64,000 bases of DNA. It comes from Micromonospora trifolii. Lineage in GTDB: Bacteria; Actinomycetota; Actinomycetes; Mycobacteriales; Micromonosporaceae. Location: assembly GCF_022229005.1 (NCBI RefSeq), contig NZ_JAKKFD010000028.1, forward strand, positions 24,063 to 88,062, read 5' to 3'. Position 1 is the stretch's first letter. Every line of letters starts with the position of its first letter. A model generated the notes under the pieces. That model saw only the letters and a list, made by a program, of their open reading frames with translations, did no database searches and was not told the origin of the DNA. Positions 49,534-57,710 of this stretch are shown here, one piece after another. The translations under genes were made by a program, and so were the position numbers.

Positions 49534-50067
49534 GTGAGCACGGATGACGAGGCGCGCCCGGCGGCTCGGCTCACTGTCCTGGCTGGACCTTCGGGTTCCG
49601 GCAGGGAGAGTGTCGTCGAGCTCGTCCGGGCGCGTTCTCCGTCCGTGTGGATCCCGGTCGCGGCAACCACCAGGCCGCGCCGGGAGTCGGAGATCGACGG
49701 GGTGGACCGCGTCTTCCTCGCCCCCGCCGAGTTCGATCGGCGGATCGTCGACGGCGAGCTGCTGGAGTGGTCCCGGATCGGTTCGCACCGCCGGGGCACC
49801 CCGTACCCGCCGCTGCGCGCCCGGCTCGACGCCGGGCAGCCGGTGCTGCTCCCGCTCGACCTGCGCGGCGTCCCGCTGGTCCGGGCGCGACTGCCCGACG
49901 CCCGGCTGGTGTTGCTGAGCCCACCCGGGTACGCGCCCGACGCCGCGGTGGCCGCCACCGTCGAGCACGCGCTGACCCACGACCACACCGAACGGGTGGT
50001 CGAGGAGCTGGTAGGCTTACTCGGTTCTTCTTATCCGGATCCGGCCTGGTCACGCGTGCGTGGCTGA
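49534..50067 (+). CDS. Degenerate guanylate-kinase-like protein
   Basis: A 177-residue protein in the normal gmk slot and clearly related to Gmk (RLTVLAGPSGSGRESVVELV, VAATTRPRRESEIDGVDRVF, VDGELLEW). Key residues are lost. The P-loop reads GPSGSGRES, with Arg and Glu where Lys and Ser/Thr bind ATP. The GMP-contacting Tyr of DGVDYxF is Arg. The lid segment with its arginines (RLxxRGTE...RR) is missing, as is the FDxVVxN end; the protein is ~20-30 residues short. Codon 162 is TTA. It starts at GTG 49534, perhaps leaderless. It may be a pseudoenzyme with a regulatory role, or a poorly active kinase; an intact gmk elsewhere would then be expected. Confidence 0.75.
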   Translation: MSTDDEARPAARLTVLAGPSGSGRESVVELVRARSPSVWIPVAATTRPRRESEIDGVDRVFLAPAEFDRRIVDGELLEWSRIGSHRRGTPYPPLRARLDAGQPVLLPLDLRGVPLVRARLPDARLVLLSPPGYAPDAAVAATVEHALTHDHTERVVEELVGLLGSSYPDPAWSRVRG

Positions 50068-50131
50068 CGGTCGGCCGCCGTTGAGACTCAGCACCGCGTC
50101 CGCGCGGCTCGAAAGACGCAGAGGTTAATTC

Positions 50132-50395
50132 GTGGGATCCATCGCCAACCCCGAAGGCATCACCAACCCGCCGATCGACGAGCTCCTCGAGAAGACGACG
50201 TCGAAGTACGCGCTGGTCATCTTCGCCGCCAAGCGCGCGCGCCAGGTCAACGCCTACTACAGCCAGCTCGGTGAGGGCCTGCTGGAGTACGTCGGCCCGC
50301 TCGTCGAGACCACCCCGCAGGAGAAGCCCCTCTCGATCGCCATGCGCGAGATCAACTCGGGCCTGCTCACCGCCGAGCCGACCGACCAGCCGTAA
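50132..50395 (+). CDS. rpoZ: RNA polymerase omega subunit
   Basis: An 87-residue subunit helping assembly of beta-prime. GITNPPIDELLEKTTSKYALVIFAAKRARQVNAYY is the conserved core, with the omega-specific KYALVIFAAKRARQ helix; PLSIAMREINSGLL closes the fold. GTG 50132 gives the family start GSIANPEGITNPPID. It lies 64 bp after the guanylate-kinase-like gene and 14 bp before coaBC. Confidence 0.96.
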   Translation: MGSIANPEGITNPPIDELLEKTTSKYALVIFAAKRARQVNAYYSQLGEGLLEYVGPLVETTPQEKPLSIAMREINSGLLTAEPTDQP

Positions 50396-50409
50396 GCCCC
50401 CGCTGGCCG

Positions 50410-51618
50410 ATGTCCGCCTCGATCGTCCTCGGGGTCGGTGGCGGCATCGCCGCCTACAAGGCGTGCGAGCTGCTGCGACTCTTCACCGAATCGGGTCACC
50501 GGGTTCGGGTCGTGCCAACCGCGTCGGCGCTCCGCTTCGTTGGAGCGCCGACCTGGGCCGCGCTCTCCGGTCAACCGGTCGCCGACGACGTCTGGACCGA
50601 CGTCCACGAGGTTCCGCACGTCCGGCTCGGTAAGCAGGCCGACCTGGTGGTGGTCGCGCCGACCACCACCGACCTGCTCGCGAAGGCCGCCCACGGCCTC
50701 GCCGACGACCTGCTGACCAACACCCTGCTGACCGCCCGCTGCCCGGTCCTGCTGGCTCCGGCCATGCACACCGAGATGTGGGAGCACCCCGCCACAGTGG
50801 CCAACGTCGCCACGTTGCGCTCCCGGGGGGTCCGGGTCATCGAGCCCGCCGTCGGCCGGCTCACCGGCGCCGACACCGGCAAGGGTCGGCTGCCGGACCC
50901 GGCGGAGATCTTCGCCGTCGCCGCCCGGCTCCTGGCCCGCGGCGACTCCGCCCCCGCCGACCTGGCCGGTCGCCGGGTGGTCGTCACCGCCGGTGGCACC
51001 CGCGAGCCCCTCGACCCGGTGCGTTTCCTGGGCAACCGCTCGTCGGGCAAGCAGGGGTACGCGTTCGCCCGCGCGGCGGTCGCCCGGGGTGCCCGGGTCA
51101 CACTGATCGCGGCCAACGTCGGCCTCGCCGACCCGGCCGGCGTCGACCTGGTCCGGGTGGGCACCACCGCCGAGCTGCGGGAGGCGACCGTCAAGGCCGC
51201 CGTCGAGGCCGACGCGGTGGTGATGGCGGCGGCTCCGGCCGATTTCCGGCCCGCGACGTACGCGACTGGCAAAATCAAGAAGTCGGACGACGGTGTCGCG
51301 CCCACCATCGAGCTCGTCACGAACCCGGACATCGCGGCGGAGCTCGGCCAGCGCAAACGACCAGGGCAGGTGCTGGTGGTGTTCGCCGCCGAGACCGGCG
51401 ATGCCGAGGCCAACGGCCGGGCGAAACTCGCCCGGAAGCGGGCCGACCTGATCGTGATCAACGAGGTCGGCCCGGACCTGGTCTTCGGCGCCGACACCAA
51501 CACGGTGACGGTCATCGGCGCGGACGGTTCGGTCAGCCGGCTGCCCGAGCAGGCCAAGGAAGCTGTGGCCGACGCCGTCTGGGATCTCGTCGTGGCGCGG
51601 CTACCCGGCCGCTCCTGA
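50410..51618 (+). CDS. coaBC: Bifunctional phosphopantothenoylcysteine decarboxylase/synthetase
   Basis: A 402-residue flavoprotein for CoA synthesis. The N-terminal CoaC half has SIVLGVGGGIAAYKACELLRLF (FMN-binding), catalytic His in HVRLGKQADLVVVAPTT, and APAMHTEMWEHPA. The C-terminal CoaB half has VVTAGGTREPLDPVRFLGNRSSGKQGYA and KIKKSDDG. As in mycobacterial CoaBC, the segment GRLTGADTGKGRLP has no Cys where E. coli has one. ATG 50410 lies 14 bp downstream of rpoZ. Confidence 0.96.
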   Translation: MSASIVLGVGGGIAAYKACELLRLFTESGHRVRVVPTASALRFVGAPTWAALSGQPVADDVWTDVHEVPHVRLGKQADLVVVAPTTTDLLAKAAHGLADDLLTNTLLTARCPVLLAPAMHTEMWEHPATVANVATLRSRGVRVIEPAVGRLTGADTGKGRLPDPAEIFAVAARLLARGDSAPADLAGRRVVVTAGGTREPLDPVRFLGNRSSGKQGYAFARAAVARGARVTLIAANVGLADPAGVDLVRVGTTAELREATVKAAVEADAVVMAAAPADFRPATYATGKIKKSDDGVAPTIELVTNPDIAAELGQRKRPGQVLVVFAAETGDAEANGRAKLARKRADLIVINEVGPDLVFGADTNTVTVIGADGSVSRLPEQAKEAVADAVWDLVVARLPGRS

Positions 51619-51666
51619 CGGGTGGAACAGAGCGCGACCGATCCCGACACCGGCCGCAGTGGTGAT

Positions 51667-51672
51667 TAGACT
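51667..51672 (+). promoter_or_regulatory. Candidate -10 (TAGACT) for metK
   Basis: TAGACT lies 33 bp before GTG 51706; the leader between holds TTAGGAGT as ribosome site. No SAM riboswitch fold fits in this short stretch. Confidence 0.45.
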
Positions 51673-51705
51673 GCCGCGGAACGACCTCACACGCTTAGGA
51701 GTGCC

Positions 51706-52899
51706 GTGACACGCCGTCTCTTCACGTCCGAATCGGTCACGGAAGGCCACCCGGACAAGATCGCTGACCAGATCAGCGATGGCATCCTCGACGCGCTGCT
51801 GACCGAGGACCCCCACAGCCGCGTGGCGGTGGAGACCATGATCACCACCGGTCAGGTGCACATCGCCGGTGAGGTGACCACCAAGGCGTACGCCGACATC
51901 CCGACGATCGTCCGCCGGACCATCCTCGACATCGGCTACGACTCGTCGAAGAAGGGCTTCGACGGCGCCTCCTGCGGGGTCAGTGTCTCCATCGGCGCGC
52001 AGTCCGAGGACATCGCGCAGGGTGTGGACAACGCCTTCGAGCTGCGCACCGGGGCGTCGGAGAGCGCGCTGGACGCGCAGGGCGCCGGCGACCAGGGCAT
52101 GATGTTCGGCTTCGCCTGCTCGGAGACGCCCGAGCTGATGCCGCTGCCGATCGCGCTCGCCCACCGGCTGGCCCGCCGCCTCTCGGCGGTGCGCAAGGAC
52201 GGCACGATCCCGTACCTGCGGCCGGACGGCAAGACCCAGGTCACCATCGAGTACGAGGGGCTGCGCCCGGTCCGGCTGAACACCGTTGTCGTGTCCAGCC
52301 AGCACGCCGCCGACATCTCGCTGGACTCGCTGCTCACCCCGGACGTGCGCGACCACGTGATCGCCCCGGAGTTGGAGAGCCTCGGCCTGGACACCGACGG
52401 CTACCGGCTGCTGGTCAACCCGACCGGCCGGTTCGAGATCGGCGGCCCGATGGGCGACGCCGGGCTGACCGGCCGCAAAATCATCGTCGACACCTACGGC
52501 GGGTACGCCCGCCACGGTGGCGGCGCGTTCTCCGGCAAGGACCCGTCCAAGGTGGACCGCTCGGCCGCGTACGCGATGCGCTGGGTCGCCAAGAACGTGG
52601 TCGCCGCCGGCCTGGCCGAGCGGTGCGAGGCGCAGGTCGCCTACGCCATCGGCAAGGCCCACCCGGTGAGCCTGTTCATCGAGACGTTCGGCACCGAGAC
52701 CGTGCCCGTCTCCTCGATCGAGAAGGCCGTCACCGAGGTGTTCGACCTTCGTCCGGCCGCGATCATCCGGGACCTCAACCTGCTCCGCCCGATCTACCAG
52801 CAGACGGCCGCGTACGGCCACTTCGGCCGGGAGCTGCCCGACCTGACCTGGGAGAGCACCGACCGGGCCGCCGACCTCAAGTCGGCCGCGGGAGCCTGA
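51706..52899 (+). CDS. metK: S-adenosylmethionine synthetase
   Basis: A 397-residue enzyme making SAM from ATP and Met. RRLFTSESVTEGHPDKIADQISDGILDALL, the GAGDQGMMFGFACSETPELMP segment, and the phosphate loop FSGKDPSKVDRSAAYAMRW are all intact. GTG 51706 follows TTAGGAGT. Its stop overlaps the proposed CTG start of priA. Confidence 0.97.
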   Translation: MTRRLFTSESVTEGHPDKIADQISDGILDALLTEDPHSRVAVETMITTGQVHIAGEVTTKAYADIPTIVRRTILDIGYDSSKKGFDGASCGVSVSIGAQSEDIAQGVDNAFELRTGASESALDAQGAGDQGMMFGFACSETPELMPLPIALAHRLARRLSAVRKDGTIPYLRPDGKTQVTIEYEGLRPVRLNTVVVSSQHAADISLDSLLTPDVRDHVIAPELESLGLDTDGYRLLVNPTGRFEIGGPMGDAGLTGRKIIVDTYGGYARHGGGAFSGKDPSKVDRSAAYAMRWVAKNVVAAGLAERCEAQVAYAIGKAHPVSLFIETFGTETVPVSSIEKAVTEVFDLRPAAIIRDLNLLRPIYQQTAAYGHFGRELPDLTWESTDRAADLKSAAGA

Positions 52900-54869
52900 C
52901 CGCCACCAAGCGCAGCGACCGGCGACCCGCGGACGGGTCGCCGGTCGCGCGCGTCTGCGTGGATGTCGGACTGGCGCACCTGGACCGGCCGTTCGACTAC
53001 CTGGTGCCGGCGGAGCTGGACGAGGTGGCGGTGCCCGGTACCCGGGTGAAGGTGCGCTTCGCCGGGCAACTCGTCGACGGTTGGTTGCTGTCACGCGCCG
53101 ACGATTCCGGGCACACCGGTCGCCTCGCGTACCTGGAGAAGGTGGTCTCGCCGGAGCCGGTGCTGGCCCCGGAGGTCGCCCGGCTGGCCCGGGCTGTCGC
53201 CGACCGGTACGCGGGCAGCCTCGCCGACGTGCTCCGGCTCGCCGTGCCACCCCGGCACGCGCGGGTGGAGAAGGAGCCCCGCGACGAACAGCCCGCCCCG
53301 GCGGCCCCCACCGGGGCGGTCGACCCGCGCGGGTGGCGCGACTACCCGACCGGCCCGGCCCTGCTGCGGGCGCTCACCGACGGCCGGGCGCCCCGCGCGG
53401 TCTGGTCGGCGCTGCCCGGTGAGGACTGGGCGGCCCGCTACGCGGACGCGGTGGCGGCCACCGTCGCCGGCGGGCGCGGCGCTGTGGTCGTGGTGCCGGA
53501 CGCGCGTGACCTGGACCGCCTCGACGCCGCGCTCACCGGCGTGCTCGGCCCGGGGCGACACGTCAGCCTCTCCGCCGCGCTCGGCCCAGCCCGGCGGTAC
53601 CGGGCGTTCCTCGCCGCTCGCCGTGGCCAGGTGCCGGTGGTGATCGGCACCCGGGCGGCGATGTTCGCCCCGGTGGCCCGGCTCGGCCTCGTCGCGGTCT
53701 GGGACGACGGTGACGACCTGCACTCCGAGCCCCGGGCGCCCTACCCGCACGCCCGGGACGTGCTGCTCACCCGCGCCCACCTCGCCGAGGCCGGCGCGCT
53801 GATCGGCGGGTACGCCCGGACGGCCGAGGCGCAGCTGCTGGTGGAGACCGGCTGGGCCCCGGAGGTGGTCGCCGACCGGGCCACAGTGCGGGCGCGGATC
53901 CCGGCCATCGCGCCGACCGGGGACGACCCGCAACTGGCCCGCGACCCCGGGGCAGCCACCGCCCGGCTACCCAGCCTGGCCTGGACGGCTGCCCGCGACG
54001 CGCTCCGGCAGGACCTGCCGGTGCTGGTGCAGGTGCCCCGCCGTGGCTACCTGCCGTCGATCTCCTGCGCCGAGTGCCGTACCCCGGCCCGTTGCGTGCA
54101 CTGCGCCGGCCCGCTCGCGCTGCCCTCGGCCGGCGGCACCCCGGCCTGCCGGTGGTGCGCCCGGGTGGCGGCCGCGTACGCCTGCCCGGAGTGCGGTGGG
54201 CGGCGGCTGCGGGCCGCGGTGACCGGCGCCCGGCGTACCGCCGAGGAGCTGGGCCGGGCGTTCCCCGGTGTGTCGGTGCGCACCTCGGGGCGCGAGGAGG
54301 TGCTGACCGAGGTGCCCGGCGGCGCGTCCCTGGTGGTGGCCACCCCGGGCGCCGAGCCGGTCGCAGAGGGCGGCTACGGCGCGGTGCTGCTGCTCGACTC
54401 GTGGGCCCTGCTGACCCGGGCCGACCTGCGCGCCGGCGAGGAGGCCCTGCGCCGGTGGCTGGCGGCGGCGGCGCTGGCCCGCCCGGCCCCGGCCGGGCGG
54501 GTGGTGGTGGTCGCCGACGGCGCGCTCGCCCCCGTGCAGGCGCTGCTGCGCTGGGACGCAGGCTGGTTCGCCGGTCGGGAGTTGGCCGAGCGCCGCGAGC
54601 TGGGCTTCCCGCCGGCAGTGCGAATGGCGAGCGTCACAGGAGCGGCCGAGGCGGTGGCGGACCTGCTGGCGGCGGCCCGACTGCCCGACGACGCCGAGGT
54701 GCTCGGGCCGGTGCCGGCCGAGGAGGGCCGGGAGCGGATGTTGGTCCGGGTGCCCCGGGCCCGGGCTGCCGCGCTCGCCGAGGCGTTGCACTCGGCCGCC
54801 GGCGTCCGGGCCGCTCGCAAGGCCGCCGATCCGGTTCGTCTCCAGGTCGATCCGCTGAGCCTGTTCTGA
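52896..54869 (+). CDS. priA: Probable primosomal protein N' (PriA), helicase motifs absent
   Basis: A 657-residue protein if started at CTG 52896, which overlaps the metK stop and gives the N-terminal lead typical of homologues (SPVARVCVDVGLAHLDRPFDYLVP). The alternative GTG 52959 cuts into the DNA-binding domain. After the 3'-end-binding domain, the helicase core has lost Walker A (here LPGEDW) and Walker B/DEEH (here VWDDGDDLHSE). Four zinc-binding pairs remain: CAEC, CVHC, CRWC, CPEC. The C-terminal domain ends VRLQVDPLSLF. Loss of helicase motifs is the norm in actinobacterial PriA; it probably works only as a replication-restart loading factor. Confidence 0.88.
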   Translation: MTATKRSDRRPADGSPVARVCVDVGLAHLDRPFDYLVPAELDEVAVPGTRVKVRFAGQLVDGWLLSRADDSGHTGRLAYLEKVVSPEPVLAPEVARLARAVADRYAGSLADVLRLAVPPRHARVEKEPRDEQPAPAAPTGAVDPRGWRDYPTGPALLRALTDGRAPRAVWSALPGEDWAARYADAVAATVAGGRGAVVVVPDARDLDRLDAALTGVLGPGRHVSLSAALGPARRYRAFLAARRGQVPVVIGTRAAMFAPVARLGLVAVWDDGDDLHSEPRAPYPHARDVLLTRAHLAEAGALIGGYARTAEAQLLVETGWAPEVVADRATVRARIPAIAPTGDDPQLARDPGAATARLPSLAWTAARDALRQDLPVLVQVPRRGYLPSISCAECRTPARCVHCAGPLALPSAGGTPACRWCARVAAAYACPECGGRRLRAAVTGARRTAEELGRAFPGVSVRTSGREEVLTEVPGGASLVVATPGAEPVAEGGYGAVLLLDSWALLTRADLRAGEEALRRWLAAAALARPAPAGRVVVVADGALAPVQALLRWDAGWFAGRELAERRELGFPPAVRMASVTGAAEAVADLLAAARLPDDAEVLGPVPAEEGRERMLVRVPRARAAALAEALHSAAGVRAARKAADPVRLQVDPLSLF

Positions 54870-54960
54870 GGTGTTTCGGCCGGTGCCGATGGTCGCGGAC
54901 CTCGCCCGCCGCCGAGGGCCCTCGCACACCGCGTCCGGCAAAGCGGTGGCGCCCGAGTGG

Positions 54961-54966
54961 TAGCAT
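54961..54966 (+). promoter_or_regulatory. Candidate -10 (TAGCAT) of a leaderless transcript
   Basis: TAGCAT ends 8 bp before ATG 54975, the start of a 44-codon ORF. No ribosome site lies between and no clear -35 is seen. Confidence 0.35.
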
Positions 54967-54974
54967 CGCCCGTC

Positions 54975-55109
54975 ATGCCAGGGCGTACGACGGGCTCCAG
55001 GTCGCGAGGGGGCGTCAGCCGCGCCGAGCTGGAGCCGGCGCGGGATGGCGCGACGATGGCGGGAACGCGTCGGTCGGGCGCGAGGTCGATGATGTCAATG
55101 AGCCGGTGA
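54975..55109 (+). CDS. Possible small ORF (44 aa) overlapping the kinase gene
   Basis: ATG 54975 lies 8 bp after a TAGCAT hexamer. The frame runs 44 codons, giving an Arg/Ser/Met-rich peptide (MPGRTTGSRSRGGVSRAELE...). Its stop is the TGA at 55107-55109, overlapping an in-frame GTG (55106) of the kinase gene in the GTGA arrangement used by most coupled genes here. No homology is recognised. It could be a leader peptide coupling translation to the kinase, or a chance ORF. Confidence 0.35.
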   Translation: MPGRTTGSRSRGGVSRAELEPARDGATMAGTRRSGARSMMSMSR

Positions 55110-55126
55110 GCAGGGGTGGACCAGTC

Positions 55127-56110
55127 GTGACCGTTGGACAATCGATCGTCTTCAACGGCGACCTCGGCAGCGGCAAGAGCACCGTGTCGGTCGAGATCGC
55201 CAAGCGGCTCGGCATGCGCCGGGTCAGCGTGGGGGACCTCTACCGGGAGATGGCGCAGCAGCGGCAGATGACCGCGCTGCAGCTCAACCTGCACGCCGAG
55301 CTGGACCAGGCCGTCGACGGCTACGTCGACCAGCTTCAGCGGAACATCGCCGCCTCCGGTGAGCGCCTCATCATGGACTCCCGGCTGGCCTGGCACTTCT
55401 TCACCGACGCGCTCAAGGTGCACATGATCACCGAGCCGGGCGAGGCGGCCCGTCGGGTGCTCGCCCGCCCCTCCGGGCCGGCGGAGAGCTACGCCTCCCT
55501 GGACGAGGCCAAGGCCAAGCTCCGGGAGCGCAGCTCGAGCGAGCGCAGCCGGTTCATCATCCGTTACGGGGTGGACAAGGCCCGGCTGCGCAACTATGAC
55601 CTGATCTGCGACACCACCCGGGCGTCCGCCGCCGAGGTGATCGAGCACATCGTGGCCGCGTACGAGGGCACGCTCGGCGCCGAGGTGCTGCGCGACGCCC
55701 CGCCGCTGCTGCTGCTGGACCCGGCCCGGGTCTACCCGACCGAGGACATCGCCACCCTGCGCGGTCTGTGGGACACCGACTTCGTCGGTGGGGTGGCCGA
55801 GGCCGGCGACGAGGCCCTCGAACCGCTGAAGATCGGGTTCACCGGCGAGTACTTCTTCGTCGTCGACGGTCACCGCCGCCTCAGCGCCGCTCTGCAGAAC
55901 GGATTCTCACTGGTCCCCGCCCAGTTGGTCGCCGAGGTCGACGAGCCGGTAGTGGGTGGGATGACAGCGATCGACTACTTCGCCGCCCAGGTGCGCCCCG
56001 GCCTGATCTACGACTGGGAGGCGGCCCACAAGATCCAACTGCCGCTGCCCGAGCCCGCCCTGCTCCGCGGCGACGCGGTGCTCGCGGGCGACCCGGGCGC
56101 CAGCGTCTGA
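55127..56110 (+). CDS. P-loop kinase (CMP kinase-like) fused to a ParB-like domain
   Basis: A 327-residue protein. Residues 1-~190 are a nucleoside-monophosphate-kinase-like P-loop domain: SIVFNGDLGSGKSTVSVEIAKRLGMRRVSVGDLYREMA, LIMDSRLAWHFF, and a lid rich in Arg (KLRERSSSERSRFIIRYGVD), ending YDLICDTTRASAAEVIEHI. Residues ~205-327 start LLLLDPARVYPTEDIATLR and contain FFVVDGHRRLSAALQNGFSLVPAQLV, the DGHxR-x-x-AA pattern of ParB/sulfiredoxin-like nucleoside-triphosphate-binding domains. GTG 55127 follows GGGGTGGA; GTG 55106 is an alternative overlapping a small ORF. It lies between priA and a convergent protease gene. The substrate is unknown; it is not the ordinary cmk. Confidence 0.75.
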   Translation: MTVGQSIVFNGDLGSGKSTVSVEIAKRLGMRRVSVGDLYREMAQQRQMTALQLNLHAELDQAVDGYVDQLQRNIAASGERLIMDSRLAWHFFTDALKVHMITEPGEAARRVLARPSGPAESYASLDEAKAKLRERSSSERSRFIIRYGVDKARLRNYDLICDTTRASAAEVIEHIVAAYEGTLGAEVLRDAPPLLLLDPARVYPTEDIATLRGLWDTDFVGGVAEAGDEALEPLKIGFTGEYFFVVDGHRRLSAALQNGFSLVPAQLVAEVDEPVVGGMTAIDYFAAQVRPGLIYDWEAAHKIQLPLPEPALLRGDAVLAGDPGASV

Positions 56111-56121
56111 ACCCAGCGCGA

Positions 56122-56160
56122 GGCCGGGCCGACGCGCGGGATACGCGCGCCGGCCCGGCC
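56122..56160. terminator. Strong GC stem-loop between convergent kinase and protease genes
   Basis: GGCCGGGCCGACGCGCG (56122-56138), loop GGATA, CGCGCGCCGGCCCGGCC (56144-56160): 17 bp with one mismatch. It serves both genes. Confidence 0.75.
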
Positions 56161-56190
56161 ACCGAGTCGTACGGCGGTCGCCGAGACGGC

Positions 56191-57471
56191 TCAGCCGAGG
56201 ACGACGCCTGAGGCGCCCACTCCGGCCATGCCGGAGAAGATGTCCTCGTAGTAGAACCGCCAGGCGCAGACCCGGCCCTTGGGGCGGTAGCCGGTACAGG
56301 CCGTCGTCGTGTTGGTGTCGTCGATGGCGGTGTTGGTGCCGGTGGCCCAGACCTGGAGGGTGTTCGCCGCGTTCACGATCTCCACCGGGCCCCCGCTGTC
56401 ACCCTGGCCGACGGCGTTGGTGCCGGTGGTGTTCTCCGCCTGGACCTGGCCGCAGACGGTGCCGAAGTCGCGCACGTTGATGCAGAGGTTGCGGGCCTTC
56501 ACCTGGATCGAGCAGCGGGTGCCGGAGTACGCGCCGGAGGTGCACACGAAGTTGCCGACCTGGCTGGCCGAAGCGCCGATCACCTGGTTGCTGAACTCAC
56601 TGACCACGTTGCCGGCCGCATCGGTGCTGTTGTTGAAGACCCGACCGCCCGAGCTGCCGGAGAGAAGCAGGGTGTCGGTACCGGCGTTGCGGGTGCCGAC
56701 GATGCCCATCGCCTGCCCGGTCGGGTCGGTCGCGACGTTGTTGATGTTGCCGCAGTGCGCGGCGGAGAGGATTCGCGCCGCCCCGCCCTGGAAGACCCCG
56801 AAGCCGGTCGAGCAGCCGCCGCCAGTGGTGGCGTTGCGCCAGGCGGCACCGCCCCACCACGGCGCCGTGTCGTCCCATCGGGTCGCCGGCGCGGCGGCGA
56901 CCCTGGTCTGCACTGTCACCGGTACGCCGGCGAGAGCCGTCGCGCCGAGCAGCCCGTCCTGGGTGCCGACGAGCAGGCCGGCGCCGTCGGCGCGCGGCCC
57001 GACCGTGGTGATCTTGTTGCCGGCCGCGGCCCGCAGCCGGTCGGCCGCGACGATGAGTTCGCGCTGTGAGTACGCGGCGGGCAGCACCTGGGTGGCGACT
57101 GTGGCCCGGGCGGTGGCCACCAGGTTGGCGGGCGGCTCGCCCTTCCAGTAGACCTGGAGCTGGCGGGTGGTGGGGTCGGCGACGATGCCGGCGAAGCCGG
57201 AGTTCGCGCTGCGCTGTGCCGCGTTCGTGATCCGCGCGGCGGCGGTGTTCATTCGCTGCTGCAACCGGAGCAGCTCCGACCAGGAGGCGAAGCCGCCGGG
57301 GACCGGTGTGCTGTCGACGAAGGATCCGGTGGTGGCGGCCTTGCCGCCCGGTGCGGCGGTGGCCGGGCTGGCGGTCACGCCCGCTGCGAGCAGCGTGAGA
57401 CCGATCGCGGCGACGGCGACGCGACGCAGCATCGCCACGGGACGCCGGGTGGTCGGGTGTGGACGGATCAT
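56191..57471 (-). CDS. Secreted trypsin-like serine protease (S1 family) with propeptide
   Basis: A 426-residue exported protein from ATG 57471 behind GGGGAAGAGG. The signal peptide (MLRRVAVAAIGLTLLAAGVTASPATA) is followed by a ~150-residue propeptide (WSELLRLQQRMNTAAARITNAAQ...VYWKGEPPANLV), like streptogrisin-type proteins. The protease domain begins near WDDTAPWWGGAAW. The triad is His in RILSAAHCGN, Asp in RNAGTDTLLLSG and Ser in VGQGDSGGPVEI. Paired Cys (CSTG, AHC, FVC/RCS, LC/VC, TTAC/RVC) fit disulfides. It is divergent from an NB-ARC/TPR regulator with a 239-bp shared upstream region. Confidence 0.9.
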   Translation of the reverse strand: MIRPHPTTRRPVAMLRRVAVAAIGLTLLAAGVTASPATAAPGGKAATTGSFVDSTPVPGGFASWSELLRLQQRMNTAAARITNAAQRSANSGFAGIVADPTTRQLQVYWKGEPPANLVATARATVATQVLPAAYSQRELIVAADRLRAAAGNKITTVGPRADGAGLLVGTQDGLLGATALAGVPVTVQTRVAAAPATRWDDTAPWWGGAAWRNATTGGGCSTGFGVFQGGAARILSAAHCGNINNVATDPTGQAMGIVGTRNAGTDTLLLSGSSGGRVFNNSTDAAGNVVSEFSNQVIGASASQVGNFVCTSGAYSGTRCSIQVKARNLCINVRDFGTVCGQVQAENTTGTNAVGQGDSGGPVEIVNAANTLQVWATGTNTAIDDTNTTTACTGYRPKGRVCAWRFYYEDIFSGMAGVGASGVVLG

Positions 57472-57710
57472 CGGGTACCTCTTCCCCCAGGGATCGTGGA
57501 GCGGGCCGAGCCCGCACCAGGACGGTGGCAGGGGCATCGACGCCACGGGGCGGATCCTGGACGGGGCTGGACACCGTTGGACACCGCCGGACGGGGGAAC
57601 GGTCCGCAGTGGAACTGTCATACATTGGCAGCCGTCTATCGAGTGGCGCCGACCCGGAATTACCCTGCCCCTGCGTCTCCGGGGGGCCGGATGACGGGGG
57701 TGGGGGTCGC

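Noticed and set aside
50860..50920. Missing Cys in the CoaC half of CoaBC
   Set aside because: It looks like loss of a catalytic residue compared with E. coli, but as I recall it the mycobacterial enzyme has the same GRLTGAD-type sequence, so it is normal for the phylum.
51619..51705. A SAM riboswitch before metK
   Set aside because: The gap is about 86 bp with a promoter hexamer only 33 bp before the start; no conserved SAM-riboswitch stems can be drawn.
53400..53720. PriA without Walker A and B as evidence of a pseudogene
   Set aside because: Actinobacterial PriA proteins generally lack helicase motifs; the zinc Cys and both ends are intact.
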